Of a DNA stretch of 64,000 nucleotides, positions 8,690-18,280 are shown piece after piece. Location of the stretch: contig JAQWSN010000014.1 of NCBI GenBank assembly GCA_029243165.1, positions 20,028-84,027 of the forward strand. Reading direction: 5' to 3'. Both the position numbers and the translations under genes were made by a program. The notes under the pieces are model-generated. The model was not told the origin of the DNA and ran no database searches. It was given only the letters and a program-made list of their open reading frames with translations. This DNA is from Flavobacteriaceae bacterium. GTDB taxonomy: Bacteria; Bacteroidota; Bacteroidia; Flavobacteriales; Flavobacteriaceae. Each line of letters begins with the position of its first letter. Position 1 is the stretch's first letter.

Positions 8690-9749
8690 ATTTTGTTTTT
8701 GGACTGCTAAAATAGCTTTCAAAACGATCAATAGCTACTTCGTTTGGAAATTGTTTTCTTTGGTGTACAAATTCATAAAGCCATTGAGACAGCTTAGGTG
8801 CCATAAGAACCCCTCGTGTGCCTAAACCATTAAAAACGTAAAGATTCGAATAGCTAGGATGTACTCCCAAAAGAGGTCTCCGATCACTAACTGTTGGACG
8901 TACAGCTGCTTCATGATTAATTACCTCATAGGGAATATTTAAAATTGAATTGAGTTTTTGAATCAGCCAATCCTTCCCCAAATCGGTCGGAACGTCCGTT
9001 TTGTCTTTCTGAGAAAAACTTGCTCCGATCCAGAATAAATCATTTTCTATGGGGGCAATAAAAATTGCTCCTTTAACAATTCGCTCTCTAGATAGTTCAG
9101 GAGCTTTTATGATAAGGTATTCACCTTTAGATCCCACCAAGGGTAAATAGTCAAACCAGGGATTCTTTTTGAGACCAAAACCTTCACAGAAGACAATACT
9201 TTTAGCCTTGATTCCTTTGTAAATCACACCGTACTCATGGATTTTTAAAGCCTCGTAATCAAAAACTTCTTCCCAAAAAGACTTTGCCTCTTCTTTCTCC
9301 TTAAAACAATTCAACATGGACTTGATATCCAATTTACCTAAATGTTCCACAATACCATATCCTGCTTTATCTTTCAGTGTTTTGTCTGTAGTTTTTTCTA
9401 TTTCTGGATTTAAGAAAGATGATAAGCCTGACCTTTGAGAAGCTACCAACCATTCATTTTGTTCTATCCCATTAAAAAAATACCGATGAATGGGGAGGCT
9501 GTGAAAAAAAGGATTGTCTAATTCAGCTTCAATTGTAGTATAATGCTTTAATGCAAAGTCTAAAAACATCTTGCCCTCCCAAGCCATGGTGTATCTTTTC
9601 AAGACAGTAGGATTACAAATACCTGCGGCTTTTCTACTGGCACCAACTAAGGGATCAGCTATTACCAAAAATTTTTTTTGATGCTGCTTCATCTGCCAAG
9701 CATAATGAAAACCTGCCAAACCGTATCCAACAATTATTGCATCTAACAT
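8682..9749 (-). CDS. FAD-dependent oxidoreductase (DAO family)
   Basis: The 355-residue protein has an N-terminal dinucleotide-binding motif (IIVGYGLAG) and a DAO-type body; the C-terminal VFNGLGTRGVLMAP resembles the FAD-contact segment of glycine/D-amino-acid oxidases and MnmC-like proteins. The substrate is unknown. No signal peptide or transmembrane segment is apparent apart from the Rossmann strand. It lies upstream of the ABC-F gene with an 8-bp overlap and 72 bp downstream of gldN in the same direction, but the terminator at 9767-9798 separates it from the gld operon. Confidence 0.85.
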   Translation of the reverse strand: MLDAIIVGYGLAGFHYAWQMKQHQKKFLVIADPLVGASRKAAGICNPTVLKRYTMAWEGKMFLDFALKHYTTIEAELDNPFFHSLPIHRYFFNGIEQNEWLVASQRSGLSSFLNPEIEKTTDKTLKDKAGYGIVEHLGKLDIKSMLNCFKEKEEAKSFWEEVFDYEALKIHEYGVIYKGIKAKSIVFCEGFGLKKNPWFDYLPLVGSKGEYLIIKAPELSRERIVKGAIFIAPIENDLFWIGASFSQKDKTDVPTDLGKDWLIQKLNSILNIPYEVINHEAAVRPTVSDRRPLLGVHPSYSNLYVFNGLGTRGVLMAPKLSQWLYEFVHQRKQFPNEVAIDRFESYFSSPKTKYV

Positions 9750-9766
9750 GACTGTAAAATTACCCT

Positions 9767-9798
9767 AAAAAAAAACGTTATTGTTTCCAATAACGTTT
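9767..9798 (-). terminator. Terminator of the gldKLMN operon
   Basis: Read on the minus strand, an 11-bp perfect stem (9798-9788 pairing with 9783-9773, core AACGTTATTG) with a 4-nt loop runs into nine T. It lies 24 bp after the gldN stop. Confidence 0.9.
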
Positions 9799-9821
9799 AA
9801 AAGCTTATCTAAAGAATTAAA

Positions 9822-10718
9822 TTAATTGCTCCACATATCTTGTTCAAAGTCTCTAATTACAGATTTGATTCGTTCAGACTCTAACAGTTGGCGAAGTGCA
9901 TCTTCGTAAATATATTCTTTTACTTCGCGATCCTCATAGACGTTTTCTTCTTTGTAAATCGTTGCGTTGAAACGTCTTGAGTTTAACATATGATCAAATG
10001 TAATGGGTTGTGATGAATTTCTGGTATTGAATACTTTACTGTTTGCAAGTGCCTCACGTGCATCAGGAAACCAAATCCAAAAAAGAGGTACTAAGGCATC
10101 TTTCATTGCTGCTGGTCCTTGACTGAGGGTAGAAACATCTGGAGCTACAGGAGCAATCCCCAAAAGTCTGTACTTCAGTTCACCTAAACGCTTATTGAAA
10201 TACCATGTTCCCTTAATACGATATTGAACAATTTTATCTGTTTCAATTTTGTATGTATCGTAGTCGTCTTCAGTAACTTGCTCACCGGCATTAGATTTCG
10301 AGATTCCTTCAGCAGATAAGTTTCGAGAAACTAAAATATCTGTCAAATCATCAAAAGTCAATTTCTCACTCTCGTTGAAGTAAGAAGTAGAGTAAATTTC
10401 TGTAATATTCCCTGAGGCAATATTATCGTATAAAATACGATACAAAGATTTTCGATTATTTGACAACAATCCGTTGTTGATTGTCGGATAGTAATAAGGA
10501 AAATTGATTCGTTCGTTAAGGTCAACGATCTCCCAAATGGTTTTGGACCAAAGAACATCCCGATCATCCACATAACCGTAAGCGATGGGTTTTAGATTTT
10601 CTTCTATTTGCATTCCGACTTCTTGTGGAACTTTTGCATTGAGTAGGTTGGATTGAGACCAACCAAAATTAACATTCAATGCAATAACCAATAGTAATAT
10701 AAAAAATCCTTTTTTCAT
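9822..10718 (-). CDS. gldN: Gliding motility / T9SS protein GldN (PorN)
   Basis: The 298-residue periplasmic component of the type IX secretion core associates with the GldK lipoprotein ring under the outer membrane. It has an N-terminal signal peptide (FILLLVIALNVNFGWSQ) and the conserved body with DRDVLWSKTIWEIVDLNERINFP segments that identify the family. It is the last gene of gldK-gldL-gldM-gldN, 11 bp after gldM, and a strong terminator follows. Length is normal and nothing is missing. Confidence 0.96.
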   Translation of the reverse strand: MKKGFFILLLVIALNVNFGWSQSNLLNAKVPQEVGMQIEENLKPIAYGYVDDRDVLWSKTIWEIVDLNERINFPYYYPTINNGLLSNNRKSLYRILYDNIASGNITEIYSTSYFNESEKLTFDDLTDILVSRNLSAEGISKSNAGEQVTEDDYDTYKIETDKIVQYRIKGTWYFNKRLGELKYRLLGIAPVAPDVSTLSQGPAAMKDALVPLFWIWFPDAREALANSKVFNTRNSSQPITFDHMLNSRRFNATIYKEENVYEDREVKEYIYEDALRQLLESERIKSVIRDFEQDMWSN

Positions 10719-10729
10719 CAGTGGGTTGA

Positions 10730-12307
10730 TTAATTTATTGTAATCGAAATTGGTGATGTTTGTTTCAACTTATAACTCGGATTTGATGGAATTATTACTT
10801 CAATATCAGAAATAATTACAGTTTGACCGTTTTTGATACGGCTCAGACTATTGATCGCTTTACGATCAAGCTTGTTTCCTATGATCACCATACTGGGTTG
10901 CCCCGGTGCTCTAAATCGGAACGATTTTGTTTCTAAAGGAAGGTCAAAATCAAAGTCTTCAAGTCTTGCTTCTACAGTTCCGCGCTCTAAACTAGACTTT
11001 GGAATGGTAAAAGAACCTGATTGACCTCTAAAATAACCTGCAGGCTTTGGAATGTCTTTTATTCTAAAAGTTGAAACCGAAGAGACATTATTGCCGTCAG
11101 GTAGGGTACCTGAAACATTAATTTTTACCTCTCTCCCTTTTCCAGGAAATAAATTGTATTTACTGCCTCTTACACGTTTCAAGCCAGGAGCTGATGCACG
11201 AACTTTGGAATCCTGAATCCCTGGAATTGAGATCGTAATTGGATTTTGAACACCTCGATAAACCACATTCATTTTATCTGCTGAAATAACTGCGGAATTG
11301 GGTTTTGATATTACAGAATAAACCTGATTTACATTAATTCTTGATTCTTCGCCTTCGTCAAGAAAAACGAGATCCCCTTCAATTGTATGGTCTCCTGGTG
11401 ATCCTGCACTAACTTTTAATTTAATTCCCCCTGGAATTAGATCGTAATCATTTTCAGTAAGATTACGCCCGTCGATTTTAAGTTCGACCGAATTTGGATT
11501 TTGTGCTCCACCCTTTCGCCCTAAAATAACACTCCCATCAAAAGTTTCTCCTTGATAATAAGCTCCTTTTTCAGTTAAAAGTAAACTTGTGTAGTTGTTA
11601 GAATTAACCTTAGAGGACATCTTAAGTTCTTTACCCATAAGAGTGGTCAGTACGTCATGTTCTGTTTGACGAATATCATTTTGCATCATGGTGAGCTTTG
11701 CTAAAGAAGAAATCAAAGGGAATCCTTTAAAACTAGAATCCAACCAAGGTTCGTCAATGTTGTCTCTATTTTTTACATTATTATTCATATCGCCTGTAAA
11801 AAAACGAGCTTCAACCATTTCAATGTATTCTGGGTATTGGCTACCAAAAACTTGAATCACACGGCCCTTGTAGTTTTGAATCATTTCGATAAAACTATTT
11901 TTAGCGGCATCAGATCCTTCTTTAAACCAAATAATATCAAGGGCTTCTCCTTTATCCATTTGAGAATACTCTTGTAGTTCAGGATCTTTTTCTTTCTGCT
12001 TTTCAGTGATTTCAGACTTGATTTTTTCAATCTCATTAAAAAAAGCATCTGATTCTTTTTTGATCTCATCGGCAGTTCTTTTGTGCCCAATCCATTTACC
12101 TCCTTTTTCAGTAGCATTTACTGCTATGTTTTCAAGCAGTAGATTGTTACTTTCAGAGATACGCTCATTGGCATCTGATATCTTGACAAACATTTGTCCA
12201 AACCCGTCCAGTACCTCCTTACTTACGTTTAACGCAAGCATCGTGATAAATACCAAGTACATCAGACTAATCAGTTTTTGCCTGGGTGTTTCCTTTGCTC
12301 CAGCCAT
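10730..12307 (-). CDS. gldM: Gliding motility / T9SS motor protein GldM (PorM)
   Basis: The 525-residue protein is anchored by one N-terminal transmembrane helix (about residues 13-33, SLMYLVFITMLALNVS), with a large periplasmic part made of a helical D1 domain followed by beta-rich domains. GldL and GldM form the proton-driven rotary motor of T9SS and gliding; the N-terminus MAGAKETPRQKLISLMYLVF is diagnostic. It lies 6 bp after gldL and 11 bp before gldN, consistent with one operon. Full length. Confidence 0.97.
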   Translation of the reverse strand: MAGAKETPRQKLISLMYLVFITMLALNVSKEVLDGFGQMFVKISDANERISESNNLLLENIAVNATEKGGKWIGHKRTADEIKKESDAFFNEIEKIKSEITEKQKEKDPELQEYSQMDKGEALDIIWFKEGSDAAKNSFIEMIQNYKGRVIQVFGSQYPEYIEMVEARFFTGDMNNNVKNRDNIDEPWLDSSFKGFPLISSLAKLTMMQNDIRQTEHDVLTTLMGKELKMSSKVNSNNYTSLLLTEKGAYYQGETFDGSVILGRKGGAQNPNSVELKIDGRNLTENDYDLIPGGIKLKVSAGSPGDHTIEGDLVFLDEGEESRINVNQVYSVISKPNSAVISADKMNVVYRGVQNPITISIPGIQDSKVRASAPGLKRVRGSKYNLFPGKGREVKINVSGTLPDGNNVSSVSTFRIKDIPKPAGYFRGQSGSFTIPKSSLERGTVEARLEDFDFDLPLETKSFRFRAPGQPSMVIIGNKLDRKAINSLSRIKNGQTVIISDIEVIIPSNPSYKLKQTSPISITIN

Positions 12308-12313
12308 GTTTGC

Positions 12314-12961
12314 TTACTTTTTTGTCATTGCGTTAAGCATTCCTCCGTAAACGTTGTTGAGGGCTGCTAAATTTGAAGACAGGCTTTCCATTTGAGCTCT
12401 AAGTTGCTCTGCGTTTTGATTAACTTTATCATTAAACTCAGAATTTCCTTTGGCATCTTGAAGTTGTTGTTGGTAATTAGCATTGAGTTGCTCCAACTGA
12501 GTAGCAGCTTTAGCCAATTCTTGAGAATAGCTTTGTGAAGCTGACATCGCTTCCGATGCGGGTGAAAGTGCTTTTGCAGAGTTTTCTAAATCTTTAATGC
12601 TGCTTGCTAGGGAATTCATCAAACTCACATCGAGTTTAGCCTCTTGCATTAAAGCGTCAATTTTTGAAGACAATCCTTCTTCGCCTCCACCAGTTGCTGC
12701 CTTTTTTGGCGCTCCTTTTACTTTTTTAACGTAATCTTCATGCTCTTCTTTAATCTCTCCTGTATTCAAGGCAGCAACGGTAAAGATTAAGGCTTCTGTT
12801 CCTAGACCCAGTCCAAGAACTAATCCCCCAGTAATCGGTCCAATTTCTAGGTGTAAAATTTTAAAAAGGGCCCCAATAATTACAACGGCTCCCCCTAATC
12901 CGAAGAGCATGTGCATAGCCACTTTACTTCTAAGTCGTTTATTTAAAGCTTTATCTGTCAT
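12314..12961 (-). CDS. gldL: Gliding motility / T9SS motor protein GldL (PorL)
   Basis: The 215-residue inner-membrane protein has two adjacent transmembrane helices (about 15-36 and 40-65) separated by the short HLEIGPITGG turn, followed by a soluble coiled-coil-rich C-terminus. In the family, the conserved Glu in helix 2 (GLGTEALIF here) is linked to proton flow through the GldLM motor. The gene is between gldK (51 bp gap) and gldM (6 bp gap). Length and motifs are normal. Confidence 0.96.
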   Translation of the reverse strand: MTDKALNKRLRSKVAMHMLFGLGGAVVIIGALFKILHLEIGPITGGLVLGLGLGTEALIFTVAALNTGEIKEEHEDYVKKVKGAPKKAATGGGEEGLSSKIDALMQEAKLDVSLMNSLASSIKDLENSAKALSPASEAMSASQSYSQELAKAATQLEQLNANYQQQLQDAKGNSEFNDKVNQNAEQLRAQMESLSSNLAALNNVYGGMLNAMTKK

Positions 12962-13012
12962 TTTGATATTTATTTATTTACTAATATATAATCTTTCAAA
13001 CTAAATACAAGC

Positions 13013-14389
13013 TTATTTTATCTTAACTTTTTGCGAACCTAAATAATCTTGTACCGTTCGGAATCCTATGTAGCTCCTAGAAGTATCAGAATATTCATGA
13101 TCTCTTGAGCTTACTCTTAAAAAATAAGCAACATCTTTCCAAGAACCCCCTCGAACTACTTTTCTGGGTTCATCAGGGAATGACATATTTGGATTTAATG
13201 AGGCTACGTACTCATAGGAACCACTACTGTAAGAAGAATTGGTCCATTCGGCTACGTTTCCTGCCATATTGTAAAGATTGTAATCATTGGGTAAATACGA
13301 CTTTGCTTCTACTGTGTAAACAGCTTGATCAACAGCGTAGTCACCTCGGAGGGGTTTGAAATTTGCTAAAAAACAGGCTCTATCATTTAGTAAATAGGGT
13401 GATCCCCATGGATAAGTCCCTGACGGAATTCCCCCTCGAGCTGCATATTCCCATTCCCCTTCGTTGGGTAATCGAAACCTACTTACACTAGGGTCTCCTT
13501 TCTCCCTTTGATATCCATTTTTAAAATTTGTTCTCCAGTTACAAAAAGCTACTGCTTGATTCCATGAAACACCCACCACAGGATAGTCTTGATAGGCTGG
13601 ATGGGAAAAGTAATCATTGTGCATGGGTTCATTGTAGGAATAAACAAAGTCTTTGATCCAAACAGTAGTGTCGGGATAAATTTGAATTTCCTCCTTTTTG
13701 ATAAAAGGCTTTCTGTCAATAAACTGCTTTTTAGTTCTTTTTGATTCTGCTGCTGCTGCTTCAGCATCAAACCATGTGTAGGCATAAACTAGCTTTGTAA
13801 CATCTAATTTTATTTCTCCATTGTACCACAATTCTGGTGGCAAGTAGAGCGAATCCATAACTTCGGCATAATTTTGATCAACATAATCTTTGGTATCCCA
13901 AGTCAAATCAGCGTCCCAATTCAATGCACGTCCAGCATACAAGTCTTCACTTACGTCGTAATAATTTTTGCGCATGTACTTTTGAAATTCATTGAGATCA
14001 GAAGTATCCGCGTCTTGAAATGCAAATTCACCTATTCCGTCTTTGCTATCTTCTCCTAATTCTAATTCGTCTGCTTTTCTAGCCAGCATCGCAAGAGCGA
14101 TTGAATCTTTTACCCAATAAACGAATTGACGATATTCGCTATTGGTTATCTCAGTTTCGTCCATGTAAAATGATGGGACTGTAACGGTACGCGCGGGTGC
14201 GTTTTGAAGTTGTGCTAAATCCTCATCAGATTTACCCATGATGTAAGCTCCGCCTTCAACTAAGGTCATTCCGTAAGGTTTTTCGCCAAACCACTTTTTT
14301 TGCTTGACACCAATCAATTCACCTCTGTTTTTACTTCCACATGAAGCAACTACTAGGCAAAGTGTCAACAGGACTAAATGTCTTTTCAT
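13013..14389 (-). CDS. gldK: Gliding motility / T9SS lipoprotein GldK (PorK)
   Basis: The 458-residue outer-membrane-attached lipoprotein has the lipobox VVASC and a formylglycine-generating-enzyme/sulfatase-modifying fold, seen in GGAYIMGKSDED, VGVSWNQAVAFCNWR, RLPNEGEWEYAARGG, NMAGNVAEWTNS and the C-terminal VRGGSWKD with IGFRTV. In T9SS, GldK and GldN form the periplasmic ring. The domain serves structure rather than formylglycine formation here (family knowledge). It is the first gene of the gld operon, with a 125-bp leader that separates it from the arginase-like gene upstream. Confidence 0.96.
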   Translation of the reverse strand: MKRHLVLLTLCLVVASCGSKNRGELIGVKQKKWFGEKPYGMTLVEGGAYIMGKSDEDLAQLQNAPARTVTVPSFYMDETEITNSEYRQFVYWVKDSIALAMLARKADELELGEDSKDGIGEFAFQDADTSDLNEFQKYMRKNYYDVSEDLYAGRALNWDADLTWDTKDYVDQNYAEVMDSLYLPPELWYNGEIKLDVTKLVYAYTWFDAEAAAAESKRTKKQFIDRKPFIKKEEIQIYPDTTVWIKDFVYSYNEPMHNDYFSHPAYQDYPVVGVSWNQAVAFCNWRTNFKNGYQREKGDPSVSRFRLPNEGEWEYAARGGIPSGTYPWGSPYLLNDRACFLANFKPLRGDYAVDQAVYTVEAKSYLPNDYNLYNMAGNVAEWTNSSYSSGSYEYVASLNPNMSFPDEPRKVVRGGSWKDVAYFLRVSSRDHEYSDTSRSYIGFRTVQDYLGSQKVKIK

Positions 14390-14514
14390 TAATATTTTAA
14401 TTAGAACCAGTGCTTATTTCTAATAGGATATAAAACTAGTTATTTTTTCACTATATATAAAACTTCGATGCCTTTACTGTACTATTCACATCAAAAAAAT
14501 ATAATTCTTTCATG

Positions 14515-15666
14515 TTAATGCATCCTCCTTACCGCATTATACCACCTTTCAGGAACAATATCGTGCGTTGCAGATTCATAATCTTTTTCCGTGCAAGCTA
14601 ATAACGTAGCTTTTTTTATTTTATTATCTAAATGTGAATCATTTGTTAATTCCAGCCACCATCGTTGACTTTTTTCACTTTTATAAAATACAATTGTTTG
14701 ATTTGAAAGCGGTATGGAATATTTTATGAATCCTTGATTTACAGCAACTGGATACTCGTCATAACGAAGTGAAAATCCCTCAATAAAATACCAAACCATC
14801 TGCGCCAAAAGTTGATCCATCATTGGAGTGGAAGGCAACTCATGGATTCCTAAAAAACTTACTCTATCGCTTATTCCTGCATAACGCGTAAGTGCACAAA
14901 CATTTCTTGAGTCAATTCCATTTGGCTGACCTTTAAGCGGATCGGCAGTTGCTTGCCAGGACAAACATTTCATGTCCATACCTACAATATCTGCATCTCT
15001 AAAAATAGGCTCTGTGTTGCTGACGTTATCCAAAACTTCACCCAATCGAATACCCTCAAAATAAAGCTTATTCATCAAGTCTTTTTCCTCAGTTGCACAA
15101 TAATAATTTTGATATCCTAAATTGGTGTAATTGTAGAGCAAATTAGGTTTGTCCATGATAATTCGACTCATGTAGGAGCGCCCTGAAATCAATTCATCTT
15201 CTTGAGAAAAATCAAAAGAACGATCGACAGATACCATATTGACCAACTGATTAAAATCTTGAAAAACTTGGTAAAGCGGAAAAATTAAATCATGGCTTCC
15301 GCCAATAAAAATGGGAACAATATTCATTTGTTTCAAATGAAATCCTATTTCTTTTACCGCAAAGTAGGTGTCCTTAACCGTGGATCCCTGTGGCAAATCC
15401 CCAAGATCAGCAACGTTTAACGACCAATTGCCTGGATAAAGAGCATAAAATTCTTTTCGAAATGCATTGATGTCGTATTGCGTATTTGCAAAAAAACTAT
15501 TGCGGTACTCACTTATCCCAATAATTGCAATGTCCAATCCTTTGAGTTCTGGTATTCCAGCTGATTCTGTATGTAATTTGATGTTTTTACCTAAAACTTG
15601 TTTGGGCAATAAAGAAATCCCCAATAAGGGCTCATTGTCAATAGGAACAAGTAATTCAAGGCTCAT
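14515..15666 (-). CDS. Arginase-fold (formimidoylglutamase-like) protein with degenerate metal site
   Basis: The 383-residue protein has the ureohydrolase fold: IGGSHDLIFP at 121-130 matches the first metal motif GGxHD. The second motif, normally DAHxD, reads D148-R-S-F-D152, so the metal-ligand His is Ser. The third, normally SxDxDxxDP, reads GMDMKCLSW with D231 kept but Lys in place of the second Asp. The enzyme is therefore probably inactive as a Mn-dependent hydrolase, or works differently. Its ATG overlaps the topA stop (ATGA), and gldK follows after 125 bp. A databank name would be formimidoylglutamase or arginase family; the real role is unknown and could be structural or tied to T9SS. 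Confidence 0.85.
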   Translation of the reverse strand: MSLELLVPIDNEPLLGISLLPKQVLGKNIKLHTESAGIPELKGLDIAIIGISEYRNSFFANTQYDINAFRKEFYALYPGNWSLNVADLGDLPQGSTVKDTYFAVKEIGFHLKQMNIVPIFIGGSHDLIFPLYQVFQDFNQLVNMVSVDRSFDFSQEDELISGRSYMSRIIMDKPNLLYNYTNLGYQNYYCATEEKDLMNKLYFEGIRLGEVLDNVSNTEPIFRDADIVGMDMKCLSWQATADPLKGQPNGIDSRNVCALTRYAGISDRVSFLGIHELPSTPMMDQLLAQMVWYFIEGFSLRYDEYPVAVNQGFIKYSIPLSNQTIVFYKSEKSQRWWLELTNDSHLDNKIKKATLLACTEKDYESATHDIVPERWYNAVRRMH

Positions 15667-18140
15667 CTTTTTTTGGAGGCTTTCTTTTTGGGCTTAGCTT
15701 TTGGTTTTCCTAAGTATTTCTCAGCATCTTGCAAGGTGAGCTTGGTCGCATCAACCTCTTTCCCTATTTCAACTTTTTGCTTTCCTCGAATGATGTGATG
15801 CCTTCCCCAACGAGCTTTTTCAACACGGACTCCAGCCTCACTCCAATCGTGAATGACTTTGTCTTTTTCTTTTTGGATTTTCTCTTCAATAAGAGTGACT
15901 ATGTCAGTGTCGCTTAAAGTATCAAAATTGTACTTCTTATTTACGTTGATGAACATTCCACTCCATTTTAAATAAGGACCAAACCTTCCAACTCCTTTTG
16001 TAACGGGTAACTCTTTGTACACATAAACTGGAGCATCTGCAATTTGTTTTTCTTTGATAAGTTCAACAGCTCTGTCCAAATCAACTTCAGTCGGTAACAT
16101 TCCCTTGGGTAGTGAGATAAAAATGCCGTTATGTTTTATGTAAGGTCCAAATCGACCATTATTTACTACAATTTCTTCCTCTTCAAAGGAACCTACTGTC
16201 TTTGGCATTTCAAACAGTTGCATGACTTCCTCAAAACTGATACTTTCCAATTGTTGATTGGGTCCCAAGCTGGCATAAATTGGTTTTTCTTCCTCTTCTG
16301 GATCTCCAATTTGAGCCATTGCCCCAAACTTGCCTAAGCGAACTTTAACCGTTCTTCCAGATTTGGGATCTACTCCCAGTACACGTTCACCAGATTCTCG
16401 TTCTGCATTTTCTTTAACATGTTCTACTGTAGAGTGAAATTGATTGTAAAAGCGCTTTAGCATCTCTGTCCAATCCTTTCCCCCTTTTGCAATATCATCA
16501 AAGCTTTGCTCTACTTCTGCAGTGAAGTTAAAATCCAAAATGCTTTTAAAATTGTCAACCAAAAAATCATTTACTATCATTCCAATATCGGTGGGAATGA
16601 GTTTTCCTTTATCCGCTCCAACTTTTTCTGAAAGTACAGCTTTACCAATGGTGTTTTGTTCTAGAGTAAGCTGTTCGTAATTTCGCAATTCACCCTCTGA
16701 AGCTCCTTTTTCAACATACTTTCTATTCTGTACTGTAGATATCGTAGGTGCGTAAGTTGAAGGTCGCCCAATGCCTAATTCTTCCATTTTCTTTACCAAA
16801 GAAGCTTCTGAATAACGGTAAGGTGGTCTTGAAAAACGTTGAGTGGCTATCATTTTTTGGAGTGCTAACACTTCTCCAACTGCAACTTTTGGAAGCATTC
16901 CACTTTCTTCTTCGTCTTGATCATCCATACCTTCCAAATAGAGTTTTAAAAACCCATCGAAAGTAATTACCTCACCCTTGGCTACAAAAACCTCTTTGTG
17001 GGATGAGGTTCCTATGTTAATTTGTGTTCTCTCTAATTGAGCATCGCTCATCTGAGAGGCCAGTGTTCTTCTCCAAATCAGATCATAAAGGCGGCTTTGA
17101 TCTCGATCAATATCAAGTTGGGTGTTTGAAAAGTTTGTAGGTCGTATTGCTTCATGGGCTTCTTGGGCTCCTTTATTTTTTGTTTTGAAATTTCGAGGCT
17201 GAAAATATTCTTCCCCGTAATTCGTCTTAATTTGAGCAGCAATTTGTTTTTGAGCTTCACCAGATAAATTTACACTATCGGTCCTCATGTAGGTTATGTG
17301 GCCCGCTTCATAAAGACGTTGCGCCAATGTCATTGTTTTGGATACCGAAAAGAATAGTTTTCTTGAAGCTTCTTGTTGTAGCGTAGATGTTGTAAAGGGT
17401 GCTGTTGGACTTTTCTTAGCTGGCTTCTTATTTATTTGCTGGACGCGGTAATCAGCATTGATATTTAATTTAAGAAAATTGTTTGCTTGTTCACTTTGTT
17501 CAAATGTCTTGGGTAATTGTGAAGGAATAATTTTACCCTTTGGAGATAAAAAAGTTGCTTGCGTCTTGTAAGTTTGAGTAGGTTCAAAATTTCGAATTGC
17601 CCTTTCACGCTCAACAATAAGCCGAACTGCAACAGACTGAACCCTTCCTGCTGACAAGCCTCCTTTTACCTTTCTCCACAATACAGGCGATAATTCATAT
17701 CCTACCAATCGATCTAAAATTCTTCGCGCTTGCTGAGCATTTACTAAGTTGTAATCTATTGTTCGAGGTTTTTCTATGGCTTTTAAGATGGCATTTTTTG
17801 TGATTTCAGAAAAAACAATTCGTTTTGAATTTTGTTCGTTCAAGTCTAAGGTATTAGCCAAGTGCCATGCAATGGCTTCTCCTTCTCTATCTTCATCACT
17901 AGCCAACCAGACCGTTTCAGATTTTTTGGCCAAGCTCTTCAATTCACTAACCAATTTCTTTTTGTCCTTACTAACTATGTATTTTGCTGAAAAATCACCC
18001 TCAACATCAACTCCAAGCTCTTTAGAAGGTAGATCTGCAATATGCCCAAAACTTGACGCAACCTTAAAGTTTTTGCCCAAAAACTTTTCAATTGTTTTTG
18101 CTTTTGCTGGTGATTCTACGATTACTAAATTCTGAGCCAT
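15663..18140 (-). CDS. topA: DNA topoisomerase I (type IA)
   Basis: The 825-residue enzyme relaxes negative supercoils by single-strand passage. The N-terminal Toprim domain begins LVIVESPAKAKTIEKFLG and includes DEDREGEAIAWHL; the catalytic Tyr sits in ITYMRTDSVNLS. C-terminal topoisomerase repeats (FGPYIKHNG, FGPYLKWSG) follow and a Lys-rich tail ends the protein; the Cys4 zinc fingers of E. coli TopA are absent. The start at 18140 is chosen over 18161 because a promoter -7 element occupies 18159-18166, which would put the longer start inside the promoter. Confidence 0.97.
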   Translation of the reverse strand: MAQNLVIVESPAKAKTIEKFLGKNFKVASSFGHIADLPSKELGVDVEGDFSAKYIVSKDKKKLVSELKSLAKKSETVWLASDEDREGEAIAWHLANTLDLNEQNSKRIVFSEITKNAILKAIEKPRTIDYNLVNAQQARRILDRLVGYELSPVLWRKVKGGLSAGRVQSVAVRLIVERERAIRNFEPTQTYKTQATFLSPKGKIIPSQLPKTFEQSEQANNFLKLNINADYRVQQINKKPAKKSPTAPFTTSTLQQEASRKLFFSVSKTMTLAQRLYEAGHITYMRTDSVNLSGEAQKQIAAQIKTNYGEEYFQPRNFKTKNKGAQEAHEAIRPTNFSNTQLDIDRDQSRLYDLIWRRTLASQMSDAQLERTQINIGTSSHKEVFVAKGEVITFDGFLKLYLEGMDDQDEEESGMLPKVAVGEVLALQKMIATQRFSRPPYRYSEASLVKKMEELGIGRPSTYAPTISTVQNRKYVEKGASEGELRNYEQLTLEQNTIGKAVLSEKVGADKGKLIPTDIGMIVNDFLVDNFKSILDFNFTAEVEQSFDDIAKGGKDWTEMLKRFYNQFHSTVEHVKENAERESGERVLGVDPKSGRTVKVRLGKFGAMAQIGDPEEEEKPIYASLGPNQQLESISFEEVMQLFEMPKTVGSFEEEEIVVNNGRFGPYIKHNGIFISLPKGMLPTEVDLDRAVELIKEKQIADAPVYVYKELPVTKGVGRFGPYLKWSGMFINVNKKYNFDTLSDTDIVTLIEEKIQKEKDKVIHDWSEAGVRVEKARWGRHHIIRGKQKVEIGKEVDATKLTLQDAEKYLGKPKAKPKKKASKKR

Positions 18141-18158
18141 TAGGATGTGATTTGGATG

Positions 18159-18191
18159 CAAAAGTAGTTAAGTTTTTTTGGAACTTTCAAA
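18159..18191 (-). promoter_or_regulatory. topA promoter (Bacteroidota type)
   Basis: On the minus strand TTTG (18191-18188), a 21-bp spacer and TACTTTTG (18166-18159) fit the TTTG-N19/21-TAnnTTTG consensus. The expected transcript start is about a dozen bases before the topA ATG at 18140. Confidence 0.65.
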
Positions 18192-18249
18192 TTTTAGTTC
18201 AGGGTTCTCTTAATTTAACTCTTAAAACTCTAATTTGAAATGACTAATT

Positions 18250-18263
18250 TTAACCTCAATTTC
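18250..18263. promoter_or_regulatory. Possible operator before the Crp/Fnr gene
   Basis: TTAAC-CTCA-ATTTC has the 5-4-5 layout and shares TAACCTCA with the perfect palindrome at 18927-18940; over 11 bp the two sites differ at one base. It lies 17 bp before the TTG start of the regulator, a position expected for autoregulation. The right arm is degenerate, so this is a weak call. Confidence 0.3.
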
Positions 18264-18280
18264 AATAAAAAATTCAACTG

